From the NCBI RefSeq assembly GCF_016892705.1, contig NZ_JAFEMB010000001.1:372001-436000 (forward strand): a stretch of 64,000 bases of DNA. The letters are read 5' to 3'. Each line of letters starts with the position of its first letter. The first letter of the stretch is position 1. Position numbers and translations under genes: made by a program. The DNA is from Microvirga pudoricolor (lineage in GTDB: Bacteria; Pseudomonadota; Alphaproteobacteria; Rhizobiales; Beijerinckiaceae). Positions 36,860 to 46,683 of this stretch are shown piece by piece. The notes beneath the pieces are model-generated. The model saw only the letters and a list, made by a program, of their open reading frames with translations, was not told where the DNA came from and ran no database searches.

Positions 36860-37534
36860 TTACCGCGCCCGGCGCTTTTCCAAGAAGAAAGAGTCATAAA
36901 GGAGACCGAGGACGCCTGCAACAATGGCGGCATCGGCCACATTGAACACGTACCAGGAGTACGTTCCAGCGTGAAGCTGGATGAAATCGAAGACCGCCCC
37001 GTACAGGAGCCGGTCGATGACGTTGCCGATGGCGCCCCCCACGATAAGGCCCAGTGAAGCCGCCAGAACCTTGCCCCGTGTCCGGGTGATCCAGACGGTC
37101 AGGCCGATGGAGGCGATGATCGAGACCACGATCAGCATCCAGCGGCCGAACTCCGTGCTCTGCTGGAACAGGCCATAGGAGATCCCTCGGTTCCAGACCA
37201 CGATGAGGTTCACGAGCGGGCCGAGCGCCACGGGCTCCTTCACCGGCAGATCGAAGATGAAGAACGTGTAGAGCTTGCTGGCTTGGTCGAGCACGAGGGT
37301 CAGGAGCGCTACGGCCAAGCCGATCTTGCCCGGAAGCGAGAGGCCTTGCGCCGTCTTGCGCCCTCCTCCCCGCGTCCTGCCGCCCTTCGAAGGAACCCGG
37401 GAGGCAGCCTTGCGCGGACGCGGCGGAGCGGGTTCGGCCGGGGTCCCGGCGGGCTCGGAGGCGGCGGCCCGCCGCGCGGCGGGGCGCCGGCTCTCGTCCG
37501 GCAGTGGCGGCTGTCCGCCCGTCGGGTTGCTCAT
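36860..37534 (-). CDS. lspA: Lipoprotein signal peptidase with basic N-terminal extension
   Basis: 224 residues; a typical LspA is about 160-170. Residues 1-60 are a proline-, alanine- and arginine-rich cytosolic extension absent from most LspA proteins. The enzyme core has four membrane helices with [40 protein letters not shown] and [11 protein letters not shown]; the aspartates in NVIDR and NVADA are the catalytic pair. It cleaves prolipoproteins at the inner membrane. The start overlaps the ileS stop by four bases (ATGA), so the two genes are coupled. Confidence 0.93.
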   Translation of the reverse strand: MSNPTGGQPPLPDESRRPAARRAAASEPAGTPAEPAPPRPRKAASRVPSKGGRTRGGGRKTAQGLSLPGKIGLAVALLTLVLDQASKLYTFFIFDLPVKEPVALGPLVNLIVVWNRGISYGLFQQSTEFGRWMLIVVSIIASIGLTVWITRTRGKVLAASLGLIVGGAIGNVIDRLLYGAVFDFIQLHAGTYSWYVFNVADAAIVAGVLGLLYDSFFLEKRRAR

Positions 37535-40488
37535 TCGGCGGCCGCCTTCATGGAATCCCACTCCCGCAGGGCGGCTGCATCGCGCAGGGTCACGTCCGGG
37601 TAGCTCGGATCGGTGCCGACTTCCGGCAGGACTTTCCAGGAGCGGGCGCATTTGCGGCCTTCGGCCAGGGCCGGAACCACGGCCACGCCCTTGACCTCGT
37701 CGAGCCGGAAGGCCTCCGCAGGCCCTTCGCCCCGCTCGACCGCGATGTTGGACGTGATGCAGATCTCGGCCATGTCAAGGCCCTGGACCGCCTCGAACAG
37801 GCCTTCATCCGCGACGAAGACTTTCGGGGCGGCCTCCAGGCTCGCGCCGATGCGCTTCTGGGCGCGCTCGATCTCAAGCGCCCCCGTGACGGCCCGGCGC
37901 ACCCGGCGCACCTTGGCCCAGCGCTCGGCCAGGGCGTCGTCGCGCCACGCGGCCGGAACCTCCGGGAAGGTCTCCAGATGCACGGACTCGGCATCCGGGT
38001 AGCGGGCGAGCCACGCCTCCTCGGCCGTGAAGGCCAGGATCGGGGCGATCCAGGTGGCCACGCACCGGAAGGTCTCGTCGATGACGGTGAGCGCGCTCTT
38101 GCGCACGTGGCTCGTTATCGGGTCGCAATAGAGCGCGTCCTTGCGAACGTCGAAGTAGAACGCCGACAGGTCGGAGGTCATGAAGCCGTTGAGCAACGCG
38201 ATCACGCGCTTGTAGTCGAAGGTCGCGTAGGCCTCGCGCATCTCGCCGTCGAGCTCGGCCAGGCGATGGAGCACGAAACGCTCCAGTTCCGGCATCCGCG
38301 CCGCCGGCACCCTGTCGGCTTCGCGATAATGCGCCAGAGAGCCTAGCATCCAGCGGATCGTGTTGCGCAGCTTGCGGTAGGTCTCGACGAAGGTCTTCAG
38401 GATCTCCGGGCCGATGCGCAGGTCGTCCGAGTAGTCGGACGCCGCCACCCAGAGGCGCAGGATGTCGGCGCCGGACTCCTTGATGACCGTTTGCGGCGCC
38501 ACCACGTTGCCGATCGACTTCGACATCTTCTGGCCCTTCTCGTCCAGAACGAAGCCGTGGGTGAGCACGATGTCGTAGGGCGCGCGGCCCCGCGTGCCGC
38601 AGCTCTCGAGCAGCGACGAGTGGAACCAGCCGCGATGCTGGTCCGTGCCCTCCAGGTACATCACCTGATCCGGCCCGCCATCGACCTTGCGCGTCACCTT
38701 CAGGTCGTCGCGCTTCTCCAGCGCGAAGGCGTGCGTGGAGCCGGAATCGAACCACACATCAAGGATGTCATTCACCTTCTCGAAATCCGCGACGTCATAG
38801 CCGAAGGGTTTCAGGAAGCGCGAACCGTCATCCGTATACCACGCATCGGCCCCCTCCCGCTCGAAGGCCTCCGCGATGGCGGTGTTGACGCCCGCGTCCT
38901 TGAGGATCTCGTTGGTGCCCTTGCGCACGAACACCGCGATCGGCACGCCCCAGGCGCGCTGGCGCGACACGACCCAGTCGGGTCGGTTCTCGATCATGCC
39001 GGTGATGCGGTTCTCGCCCGATTGCGGCACCCATTCCACGGTCTTGATGGCCTGGAGCGCGATCTGGCGCAGGCTCGCGTTGCGCCCCGCGATGGGCTTG
39101 TCCATCGCGATGAACCATTGCGGCGTGTTGCGGAAGATCAGCGGCCCCTTCGAGCGCCAGGAATGCGGGTACTGGTGCTTGAGGCGGCCCCGCGCGACGA
39201 GCGCGCCGGCCTCCGCGAGCTTCTTGATCACCGCCTCGTTGGCGCCCGCATCCTTGCCCTTGTCGTCGTAGATGCGCTCGCCCGCGAAGAACGGCACGTC
39301 CGGAAAATACGACGAATCCGGCGAGACCGTATGCGGCACTTCCTTGGTGCCGCAGGACTCGAACACGGCCTTGTGCTTGACATAGGTGTTGTAATCGTCC
39401 GCGCCGTGGCCGGGAGCGGTGTGCACGAAGCCCGTCCCCGCGTCGTCGGTCACGTAATCGGCGGGCAGCATGGGAACGTCGAAATCCCAGAAGCCATTCG
39501 CGCCGTCGAGACCCCGGAAGGGGTGCGCGCAGCGCTCGATCATCACCGGCAGCACATCCTTGACGCGCTCGTAGTTGGCGACGCGGGAGGCCTTGAACAC
39601 CTCCTCGGCGAGCTTGTCGGCCAGGATGAAGCGGTCGCCCACCTTGGCCCAGTTGTCGTCGGCGGCTTCCGTGACCTGGTAGAGCCCGTACGCGATGTCG
39701 GGCCCATAAGCGATGGCGCGGTTGGCCGGGATCGTCCAGGGGGTGGTGGTCCAGATCACCACGGAGGCGTCGTCGAGGTCGCCGTTCAGGGTCTTCACGA
39801 TCTTGAACTTCACCCAGATCGTCGTGGACGTCTTCTCGTGGTACTCGACCTCGGCCTCCGCGAGGGCCGTGCGCTCTACCGCCGACCACATGACGGGCTT
39901 CGAGCCGCGATAGAGCTGGTTCGAGGTGGCGAAATCCATGATCTCGCGGGCGATCTGGGCTTCCGCGTCGAACGACATCGTCAGGTAGGGATGGGTCCAG
40001 TCGCCCTCGACGCCGAGGCGCTTGAACTCCTCGCGCTGCACATCGATCCACTTCTCGGCGAAGGCCCGGCACTCCCGGCGGAACTCCACCACCGGAACCT
40101 CGTCCTTGTCCTTGCCCTTGGCCCGGTACTCCTCCTCGATCTTCCACTCGATGGGAAGACCATGGCAGTCCCAGCCCGGCACGTAGTTGGAATCGTGGCC
40201 CAGCATCCCCTGCGAGCGCGCCACCATGTCCTTGAGGATCTTGTTCAGCGCGTGCCCGATATGGATGTTGCCGTTGGCATAGGGAGGCCCGTCATGGAGC
40301 ACGAAGCGCGGACGGCCCTTCTGGACCTCCCGCAGGCGCTCATAGAGCTTCATCTCGTTCCAGCGCTGGAGCAGCATGGGCTCGCGCTGCGGCAGCCCGG
40401 CCCGCATGGGAAACGCGGTCTGGGGCAGGAACAGGGTCTCGGAGTAATCGCGGGCGGCCGCTTCTTTTGTGTCGGACATATCGGTCAA
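37531..40488 (-). CDS. ileS: Isoleucine-tRNA ligase
   Basis: 985 residues, class I synthetase. The HIGH signature is GNIHIGHAL near residue 73 and KMSKS is in [12 protein letters not shown] near 655. The CP1 editing domain includes [15 protein letters not shown] and a [16 protein letters not shown] segment, used for clearing Val-tRNA. Length is typical of the bacterial type. It heads a minus-strand unit with lspA and likely the three genes behind it. ATG 40488 or a second ATG three codons later could be the start. Confidence 0.97.
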   Translation of the reverse strand: MTDMSDTKEAAARDYSETLFLPQTAFPMRAGLPQREPMLLQRWNEMKLYERLREVQKGRPRFVLHDGPPYANGNIHIGHALNKILKDMVARSQGMLGHDSNYVPGWDCHGLPIEWKIEEEYRAKGKDKDEVPVVEFRRECRAFAEKWIDVQREEFKRLGVEGDWTHPYLTMSFDAEAQIAREIMDFATSNQLYRGSKPVMWSAVERTALAEAEVEYHEKTSTTIWVKFKIVKTLNGDLDDASVVIWTTTPWTIPANRAIAYGPDIAYGLYQVTEAADDNWAKVGDRFILADKLAEEVFKASRVANYERVKDVLPVMIERCAHPFRGLDGANGFWDFDVPMLPADYVTDDAGTGFVHTAPGHGADDYNTYVKHKAVFESCGTKEVPHTVSPDSSYFPDVPFFAGERIYDDKGKDAGANEAVIKKLAEAGALVARGRLKHQYPHSWRSKGPLIFRNTPQWFIAMDKPIAGRNASLRQIALQAIKTVEWVPQSGENRITGMIENRPDWVVSRQRAWGVPIAVFVRKGTNEILKDAGVNTAIAEAFEREGADAWYTDDGSRFLKPFGYDVADFEKVNDILDVWFDSGSTHAFALEKRDDLKVTRKVDGGPDQVMYLEGTDQHRGWFHSSLLESCGTRGRAPYDIVLTHGFVLDEKGQKMSKSIGNVVAPQTVIKESGADILRLWVAASDYSDDLRIGPEILKTFVETYRKLRNTIRWMLGSLAHYREADRVPAARMPELERFVLHRLAELDGEMREAYATFDYKRVIALLNGFMTSDLSAFYFDVRKDALYCDPITSHVRKSALTVIDETFRCVATWIAPILAFTAEEAWLARYPDAESVHLETFPEVPAAWRDDALAERWAKVRRVRRAVTGALEIERAQKRIGASLEAAPKVFVADEGLFEAVQGLDMAEICITSNIAVERGEGPAEAFRLDEVKGVAVVPALAEGRKCARSWKVLPEVGTDPSYPDVTLRDAAALREWDSMKAAAE

Positions 40489-40814
40489 TCGGTCTCATAG
40501 GGCGCAGCCCGTCTTGGGGCGCATCAGGCATGGCAGGCAAGGCGGCTCGATCCCGGACCTTCGCCGTTCAGGCGAGGGCCGGGCCGATAATTCGCGCGAT
40601 GCGGGCCGAAGCCACGCCCTGAACCTGAAAAACCACGGACATGATCCGCCTTTTAGCAGTCTCGCGGGAGAGAATAAAGCGCGATCGGACGGGCGCGACG
40701 CGGCCCTCTCCGGACCTGGCCTCGACCTGGTTCCGCCTGGTGGACGAGCGTCCGGTTGCGGGAAACGGCGCCCGGACCCGCCGCCGGCATCACCCCTGCT
40801 GGCCCTCAGCTCTT

Positions 40815-40839
40815 GGAACCCCCTGAAGGTTCATCGGTT
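40815..40839 (+). promoter_or_regulatory. EcfG-type promoter variant (GGAAC-N16-GGTT)
   Basis: GGAAC at 40815-40819 and GGTT at 40836-40839 with 16 bases between, 45 bases before the catalase-like start. The -10 has GGTT in place of CGTT. The remainder of the 396-bp gap from ileS (40489) to the catalase-like gene holds nothing else that I can identify; no T-box was seen before ileS. Confidence 0.6.
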
Positions 40840-40884
40840 CACGCCCCGTGGCCCGTCAGGCCACGGTCGAACTCAGGCCCCATC

Positions 40885-42012
40885 ATGTCCAATACCCCCG
40901 GCACCCCCCGAGCCGTCGCCGACGCGCCCGCCTCCCCCCTGCGCTACGACCCGTCGGTCGAGACGCCGGAAGCGGACGAGGCCGAGACCTCCGAGAGCAT
41001 TCTCGACTCCATGCGCAAGATCCGGGAGAAAACCTTTCAGGATTACGGCCGGGCGGTGCGCAGCGTGCATGCCAAGAGCCATGGGGTGCTGAAGGGCGAG
41101 CTCGAGATCCCGGCCGACCTGCCACCGGTCCTGGCCCAGGGGCTTTTCGCCCGGCCCGGCCGCTATCCGGCGGTGCTGCGTTTCTCCACCACGCCGGGCG
41201 ACATCCTGGACGATACGGTCTCGACCCCGCGCGGGGTGGCCATCAAGATCCTGAACGTGAGGGGCGACCGCCTGCCCGGCGCCGAGGAAGAGACGACGCA
41301 GGACTTCGTGCTCGTCAACGGACCGGCCTTCCAGTCCGGAGCCAAGGCCTTCGCCGGGAACCTGAAGCTCCTCGAGAAGACCACCGACACCCTGGACCGG
41401 ACCAAGAAGGTGCTGTCCACCGTGTCGCGCGGGCTCGAGCACCTGATCGAGGCCTTCGGGGGCGAGAGCGCCAAGCTCAAGGCCCTCGGGGGGCATCCGG
41501 CCACCCATATCCTGGGCGAGACCTTCTTCTCGCAGGCCGCGCTACGCTGGGGCGACCACATCGCGAAGGTGTCGGTGGCGCCGGTCTCGCCGGAACTCGT
41601 GGCCCTGACGGGCACGACCGTCTCCCTCGACAGCCCGACCGCCCTGCGCGACGCGGTGGTCGACTTCTTCCACCGTCACGGCGGCGTCTGGGAGATCCGG
41701 GCGCAGCTCTGCACGGATCTGGAGACCATGCCGGTGGAGGACGCCTCGGTCTTGTGGCCCGAGGACCGGAGTCCTTATATCTGTGTCGGACGCATTACGG
41801 TTCAGCCCCAGGACGCGTGGAGCGACAGCAAGGTGGCGGCCATCGACGAAGGCCTGTCCTTCAGCCCCTGGCACTGCCTCGCGGCGCATCGGCCGCTCGG
41901 GGTCATCATGCGGTTGCGGCGGAAGGCCTACGAAATGTCGGCGCAGTTCCGGGCAACCCACAACGGACATCCCATTCGGGAGCCGAAGGTCTCGGACACG
42001 ATCCCGGGCTGA
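40885..42012 (+). CDS. Catalase-family (SrpA-like) heme protein
   Basis: 375 residues, shorter than a full catalase (about 480-500). The distal-histidine region reads [14 protein letters not shown] near residue 60, the substrate channel block [12 protein letters not shown] follows, and [11 protein letters not shown] matches the catalase STPRGFAxK segment. An FVLVNGPAF block and the C-terminal half of the fold are present in reduced form. ATG 40885 follows the stress promoter by 45 bases. It belongs to the catalase-related family with uncertain activity; some members are weak peroxidases. Followed by msrB 28 bp later. Confidence 0.85.
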   Translation: MSNTPGTPRAVADAPASPLRYDPSVETPEADEAETSESILDSMRKIREKTFQDYGRAVRSVHAKSHGVLKGELEIPADLPPVLAQGLFARPGRYPAVLRFSTTPGDILDDTVSTPRGVAIKILNVRGDRLPGAEEETTQDFVLVNGPAFQSGAKAFAGNLKLLEKTTDTLDRTKKVLSTVSRGLEHLIEAFGGESAKLKALGGHPATHILGETFFSQAALRWGDHIAKVSVAPVSPELVALTGTTVSLDSPTALRDAVVDFFHRHGGVWEIRAQLCTDLETMPVEDASVLWPEDRSPYICVGRITVQPQDAWSDSKVAAIDEGLSFSPWHCLAAHRPLGVIMRLRRKAYEMSAQFRATHNGHPIREPKVSDTIPG

Positions 42013-42040
42013 GGCTCCCTTCCAGCCAAAGGACGACAGC

Positions 42041-42541
42041 ATGGCCCATTCCCCCGTCGCGGAGCAGCGCTCGAAAGCCGGTTTCGACCTGACGCCGCCC
42101 TCCCCGGACCTCTACCGCGCCCTGGTCGCCAACCTGGACGACGAGGAACGCCGGGTTCTGCTGGACCATGGCACGGAGCGGCCGTTCTGCGGCGTCTTCA
42201 ACGAGGCCAAGACCAAAGGCACCTATGCGTGCCGCCTGTGCGGCCTGCCGCTGTTCAAGTCCGGCACCAAATTCGAGTCCGGAACGGGATGGCCGAGCTT
42301 TTTCGATCCCATCGACCGGTCGCACATCAAGTTCGTCCGCGATGTGAGCTACGGCATGATCCGCACGGAGATCCGCTGCGCCCGATGCGAGGGTCACCTG
42401 GGCCACGTCTTCGACGACGGTCCCCCGCCCACCGGCGAGCGCTATTGCATGAACTCCGTATCCATGCGCTTCATCGCAGACGGCGACCCCTTGCCCGACG
42501 AGCTCGGACGGGGCGCCCCGGAGGGCGAACCTGCCCCGTAG
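42041..42541 (+). CDS. msrB: Peptide methionine-R-sulfoxide reductase
   Basis: 166 residues. The zinc site is two CxxC pairs (CRLCGLPLF and CARCEGHLGHVF), and the catalytic cysteine lies in GERYCMNSVSMRF. The block SGTGWPSFFDPI is the methionine sulfoxide pocket. It repairs methionine-R-sulfoxide in proteins. ATG 42041 follows AAAGGACG. The 28-bp gap to the catalase-like gene suggests an oxidative-stress pair driven from the same stress promoter. Confidence 0.95.
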   Translation: MAHSPVAEQRSKAGFDLTPPSPDLYRALVANLDDEERRVLLDHGTERPFCGVFNEAKTKGTYACRLCGLPLFKSGTKFESGTGWPSFFDPIDRSHIKFVRDVSYGMIRTEIRCARCEGHLGHVFDDGPPPTGERYCMNSVSMRFIADGDPLPDELGRGAPEGEPAP

Positions 42542-42559
42542 GGCCTTGCACCGGCGGGT

Positions 42560-43792
42560 GTGCTTGCGTCCGGGCCAGGACGGGCGGACGAGGTCGAGGC
42601 GGGCGATGAAGCGAGGCAGCGGGTGAAGGATTCGGGGCAGGCGGGGAAGAGGGCGGAGCCGGGCTCCGGCTTCTATGCGCGCCTGCCCGTCTTCGACAGC
42701 TTCGCCCGTCTCACCGACCCCTCGGTGTATACGCCCCTGCCCGCCGATTGGGTCATCGGCCTTGCCGATATCGTCCAGTCCACGGCTGCCATCGAGGCGG
42801 GCCGCTACAAGGTGGTCAACACGGCGGCCGCCTCCGTGATCGTGGCCATCGCCAATGCCCTGGGCGACAACGACTTCCCGTTCATCTTCGGCGGCGACGG
42901 CGCGAGCTTCGCCTTGCCGCCGGAGGACGAGGCCGTGGCGCGGGAGACGCTGTCGCGCATCGCCGCCTGGGTTCGTGACGCCTTCGGGCTCGTCCTCCGC
43001 GTCGCCCTCGTTCCCGTGGCGGATCTCCGGGCCGAGGGCTACGACGTGCAGGTGGCGCGCTTTGCCCCTTCGCCGGACGTGTCCTACGCCATGTTCACGG
43101 GCGGCGGCTTGGCCTTTGCCGAGACCCGCATGAAGGCCGGAGCCTATGCCATTCCGCCAGGGCCGGAAGGTGCCATGCCGGACCTGACGGGGCTGTCCTG
43201 CCGCTTCGACGAGATCACGCCGGAGAACGACGTGATCCTGTCCCTCATCGTGACCCCGGTGCCGGAGGGCGACCCGGCCGCCTTCAATCGCCTGATCGCC
43301 GACATCCTGGCCCTCGTGGACGCCTCGGGCGAGGCCACCCGGCCCGTGCCGGAAGCCGGGCCCGGTCTGAGCTGGCCGCCAAGGGGCTTCTCGATGGAGC
43401 TACTGGCCAATCCGGGCCACGGGCTCGCCCGGCGCCTCAGCCTCTTGGCCCGCACCTTCGCGTCCGGCTTCCTGTTCCGAACGGGGCTGCGGATCGGCGC
43501 GTTCGACCCCGCGCGCTACATCAAGCAGCTCGTGCGCAACACCGACTTTCGCAAATTCGACGACGGCCTGCGCATGACCCTCGATTGCAGCCTCGCTCTT
43601 GCGGACCGGTTGGAGCGGCGTCTCGGCGAAGCCGAGCGGGACGGCATCGCCCGCTTCGGCACCCACCGCCAGCAGGCCGCCCTCATGACCTGCTTCGTCC
43701 CCTCAGCGTCGCGGGCCGACCACATCCATTTCGTCGACGGCGCCATGGGCGGTTACGCGAGCGCCGCGCGGGCGTTGAAGGGGGATGCGTAA
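42560..43792 (+). CDS. DUF3095 protein, cyclase-like fold
   Basis: 410 residues if read from GTG 42560; the start is uncertain and internal GTG codons are possible. Two motifs recall class III nucleotidyl cyclases: LADIVQST near 68 (metal Asp region) and FIFGGDGASFALP near 108, the GDG region. Compare CDLRGFT and GDGALALF in the cyclase at the left edge of the window. The remainder (PRGFSMELLANPGHG, FRTGLRIGAFDPARYIKQL, FVDGAMGGYASAARAL) is DUF3095-specific. It probably makes or senses a nucleotide, but no activity is established. It follows msrB by 18 bp. Confidence 0.8.
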   Translation: MLASGPGRADEVEAGDEARQRVKDSGQAGKRAEPGSGFYARLPVFDSFARLTDPSVYTPLPADWVIGLADIVQSTAAIEAGRYKVVNTAAASVIVAIANALGDNDFPFIFGGDGASFALPPEDEAVARETLSRIAAWVRDAFGLVLRVALVPVADLRAEGYDVQVARFAPSPDVSYAMFTGGGLAFAETRMKAGAYAIPPGPEGAMPDLTGLSCRFDEITPENDVILSLIVTPVPEGDPAAFNRLIADILALVDASGEATRPVPEAGPGLSWPPRGFSMELLANPGHGLARRLSLLARTFASGFLFRTGLRIGAFDPARYIKQLVRNTDFRKFDDGLRMTLDCSLALADRLERRLGEAERDGIARFGTHRQQAALMTCFVPSASRADHIHFVDGAMGGYASAARALKGDA

Positions 43793-43808
43793 CGCCGGTC
43801 CGGCAGCC

Positions 43809-44801
43809 CTATGCCCGATCACCCTGGGTTGAGGCCTCGATCATCGTCTCAACCCGATCCACCTCCAGCATCCGCCTCGCCTCGTCCGAGTCCCGGTTCA
43901 TCCGCTCGACCAGCGCGTCCATGCTGTCGAACCGCTCCTCGCCCCTGATCCAGCCGACGAACTCCACGTCGAGGGTCTGGCCGTAGAGATCGCCTGAAAA
44001 ATCGAACAGGAAGACCTCGAGCAAGGGCGCGCCGTTGTCGAAGGTCGGGCGGCGGCCGAAGCTCGCGACGCCGTCGACAACGGCCTCGCCCACGCGCGCC
44101 CTCACCGCATAGATTCCGTGGCGCAGGCGGCAATCGTCCGGGAGCCGCATATTGGCCGTGGGATAGCCTAGGGTCCGGCCGCGCTTTTCCCCATGCCGGA
44201 CCTCGGCCCGCACGAACCAGCGGTAGCCCAGGAGCCGGTTGGCTTCGGCGATGTCCCCCGCCTGGAGGGCGGCGCGGATGGCGCTGGAGGAGACGGGCTC
44301 CGTGCCTTCGGTGACGGCGGGCATGATCGTACAGTCCAGCCCTCGGCGGCGGCACAGCTCCCCCATGAGGTCCGGTGTCCCCTCCCGGCCACGCCCGAAG
44401 TGGAAATCATGGCCGATGAGGACTCCCGAGAGCGCCAGCTCGTCGGCCAGGAGAGCGACGAAGGACGCGGCATCCCGGCTGGCGAGGGCCGCGTCGAAGC
44501 CCAGCACGAAGGCTCCGTCGAGGCCAAGCCGGGCGAAGAGCGCGAGCTTCACGGGCTCCGGCGTCAGGCGGAAGACGGGATCGGCCGGCCTGAAATAGTC
44601 CCGCGGATGCGGCTCGAACGTGACCACGGCACCAGGCCGTCCGGCGCCGACGGCGCGGGCGATGAGCGAGCGGTGCCCCCGGTGGACCCCGTCGAAATTC
44701 CCGATGGCCGCCACGGCGCCCCTCAGGCGCTCCGGCACGGCCTCGCCGTCTCGGCGGATCGCGAAGGGAGCCATCGGGTGCGAGGGGGCGTCGGGCGGCA
44801 T
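43809..44801 (-). CDS. ribF: Bifunctional riboflavin kinase/FAD synthetase
   Basis: 330 residues. The N-terminal FMN adenylyltransferase domain has AAIGNFDGVHRGHRSLI near 30, VVTFEPHPRDYF, VLIGHDFHFGRGREG near 125 and SSSAIRAALQAGD. The C-terminal riboflavin kinase domain has GRTLGYPTANMRLP near 215 and LEVFLFDFSGDLYGQTL. ATG 44801 is chosen; ATG 44774 is also possible. It makes FMN and then FAD from riboflavin, which the FAD-dependent enzyme in this window also needs. Same strand as the HAD gene upstream. Confidence 0.95.
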   Translation of the reverse strand: MPPDAPSHPMAPFAIRRDGEAVPERLRGAVAAIGNFDGVHRGHRSLIARAVGAGRPGAVVTFEPHPRDYFRPADPVFRLTPEPVKLALFARLGLDGAFVLGFDAALASRDAASFVALLADELALSGVLIGHDFHFGRGREGTPDLMGELCRRRGLDCTIMPAVTEGTEPVSSSAIRAALQAGDIAEANRLLGYRWFVRAEVRHGEKRGRTLGYPTANMRLPDDCRLRHGIYAVRARVGEAVVDGVASFGRRPTFDNGAPLLEVFLFDFSGDLYGQTLDVEFVGWIRGEERFDSMDALVERMNRDSDEARRMLEVDRVETMIEASTQGDRA

Positions 44802-44854
44802 GGGTCCGGGATGACGTTGAGGGGCGGGAAACCTGTCGAAAAGACCCCGTCGGG

Positions 44855-45736
44855 TCAAGCCGCCCAGGCGAGCATGTCCGTAATGGCCGTAGGCCGCGCG
44901 GCCTGAAGCGCGACCCAGTCCTGCACGTGCTGGGACAGAAGAGGGCCGAGATGCAGGTTCAGGTCCTTGGTATGGATGCCCCGCGCGATCATGAGCGAGT
45001 CGATCCCAAAGGCATCCGCACCCGCGATGTCGGTGCGGATCGCGTCGCCCACGGCCAGGACCTTGTCCTTTGCGACGGGCGCGCCGCGAATCCCGGATGC
45101 GACCGCAAGCGCGCGCTCGTAGACGGGCCGGTGGGGCTTGCCCGCGTAGAAAACCTCGCCGCCCATCGTTTCGTAGGCGAGTGCGATGGTGCCGGCGCAA
45201 GGCACGATCACGTCACCGCGCTCCACCACCAAGTCGGGGTTGGCGCAGATCACCGGGAGGCCACGCGACCGCATGAGGTCCAGGCGATTGCGATAATCCT
45301 CGACGGTCTCGCGCTCGTCGTTGTCGAAGCCGGAACACACCACGTAATCGGCGCTCTCCAGCGGTGCGAAACGCAGGCCGAGGCCGTCGAACATGGGCAG
45401 GTCGCGGGGCGGGCCGATATGGTGCAGGCTCAGGCCGGGGCGCTCTTCGATGGCGAGGCGGGTCATGTCGCCCGACGTCACCACGGAATCGTAAGCCTCC
45501 CGCGGCACCCCGAATCCGTCGAGCTGCGCCGCCACGGAGGTCCCCGGACGCGGAGCGTTGGAGACCAGGACCACGGTCCCGCCCTGCTGGCGGAAGCGGG
45601 ACAGCGCGTCGCCCGCCCCCTCGTAAGCGCTCACGCCGTTGTGGAGCACGCCCCACACGTCGCAAAGGATGAGATCGTAGCGGCCCGCGAAGGAGGCGAT
45701 GCCGTCCACGAGGGGGATGCTGTCGGTGTCGGTCAT
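44855..45736 (-). CDS. TIGR01459-family HAD hydrolase
   Basis: 293 residues. The HAD nucleophile motif reads LILCDVWGVLHNG (DxW in place of DxD), motif II VVLVSNAPRPG, and the C-terminal VLAVGDAIRTDIAGA contains the metal Asp. The cap region carries PVICANPDLVVERG and AGKPHRPVY, the class IIA pattern shared with NagD. The substrate is a small phosphorylated compound, not predictable. It lies 53 bp upstream of ribF, and this pairing is common in Rhizobiales. Confidence 0.92.
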   Translation of the reverse strand: MTDTDSIPLVDGIASFAGRYDLILCDVWGVLHNGVSAYEGAGDALSRFRQQGGTVVLVSNAPRPGTSVAAQLDGFGVPREAYDSVVTSGDMTRLAIEERPGLSLHHIGPPRDLPMFDGLGLRFAPLESADYVVCSGFDNDERETVEDYRNRLDLMRSRGLPVICANPDLVVERGDVIVPCAGTIALAYETMGGEVFYAGKPHRPVYERALAVASGIRGAPVAKDKVLAVGDAIRTDIAGADAFGIDSLMIARGIHTKDLNLHLGPLLSQHVQDWVALQAARPTAITDMLAWAA

Positions 45737-45862
45737 GGTCTCTCGCCGGTAACCGCTGGCGGGTAGGCGCTCCGGAAGGTGAAGTCAACCGATGGACCGG
45801 AGCCCTCCCTCCCGCGTTGTCGTTTCCGGAGCGCCCCTGAACCGGATGCAAGGAGAGATGCC

Positions 45863-46084
45863 ATGGAAGAGCCGCGCAAGGATCTATTGATGCAAGTGGA
45901 AGGCATGACCTGCGAGGGATGCGTGCAGGCCGTCACCAAGACGATCCGGCACCTCGACCCCGGCGCATCGGTGGACGTGGACTTGGCCCATGGCCGCGTT
46001 CACGTCCAAACCTTGGCGCAGAGCATCGACGTGGCCCAAGCCCTCTCGAAAGCGGGATACGAGGCCACGGCGATGACAGGCTGA
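45863..46084 (+). CDS. Heavy-metal-associated (HMA) domain protein
   Basis: 73 residues, a single ferredoxin-like HMA domain. The metal-binding loop is GMTCEGC (MxCxxC), used for Cu(I) or similar soft metals. ATG 45863 follows an AAGGAGAG ribosome binding site. It is likely a copper chaperone or a metal-transfer module. No copper ATPase is nearby, so its partner is elsewhere. Confidence 0.93.
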   Translation: MEEPRKDLLMQVEGMTCEGCVQAVTKTIRHLDPGASVDVDLAHGRVHVQTLAQSIDVAQALSKAGYEATAMTG

Positions 46085-46101
46085 GCCGCCTGGGCGAAGG
46101 A

Positions 46102-46476
46102 TTATTTGCACTGGCTCGGCATGCCGGCCGGGTTGGTGCTGCCCACCTGCTGGCCGGATTGGCCCGGATAACAGGTGTTGCGGCCGCTGGCGCCGGAATT
46201 GATGCCGCTCTCGGGTCCTGAATCGATGGTGCCGGCCGGGTTGCCCTCGGGATTGAGCGTGGATCCGACCGATCCTGTCGTGGCCGCGGCCCCGGGCTGG
46301 TCGGATTCGATCAACGGCGCTTTCCGCGGTCCTGATCCCCCAGTATCCACGCTGGGAGCCGTTTGGGTCGAGGTCTGGGGGGTGGCGCTTGGAGCGCTTC
46401 CCAAGCCCTGCTGGGCAAGAGCGCCGGTGCTCCAAGCGAGAGCGGCCGCGAGGGCCAATCCTGTCGTCCTGTTCAT
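46102..46476 (-). CDS. Small secreted protein of unknown function
   Basis: 124 residues from ATG 46476. A signal peptide (MNRTTGLALAAALAW, cleavage near ALAQQ) precedes a low-complexity, Ser/Gly/Thr/Pro-rich mature chain, with a C-terminal NTCYPGQSGQQVGSTNPAGM and a last Cys near the end. The two cysteines could form one disulfide. Many alphaproteobacteria have similar short tails of unknown role. It is convergent with the HMA gene. Confidence 0.75.
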   Translation of the reverse strand: MNRTTGLALAAALAWSTGALAQQGLGSAPSATPQTSTQTAPSVDTGGSGPRKAPLIESDQPGAAATTGSVGSTLNPEGNPAGTIDSGPESGINSGASGRNTCYPGQSGQQVGSTNPAGMPSQCK

Positions 46477-46683
46477 GATGGATGTCTGCCTTGGGGTGTC
46501 GATGCGGTACCAGGGCAAACCCGGGCCGGATGGATCGGTTTCAGCTTGGCGGCATAGATCGCGCAAAGCGCCGCAGCCCCAGGTTTTCGGACGCGATTGC
46601 GGGTCCCGTTCAAAAGCCTTTGCCGGTTGGAGGCCCGCTGGTAGGGTGGCGCGAATCCCCAGCCCTCCCTCGGACCGATACCC

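Noticed and set aside
40489-40884. A T-box or other leader upstream of ileS
   Set aside because: No T-box consensus was seen; T-boxes are not expected in this group, and no other regulatory RNA could be supported.
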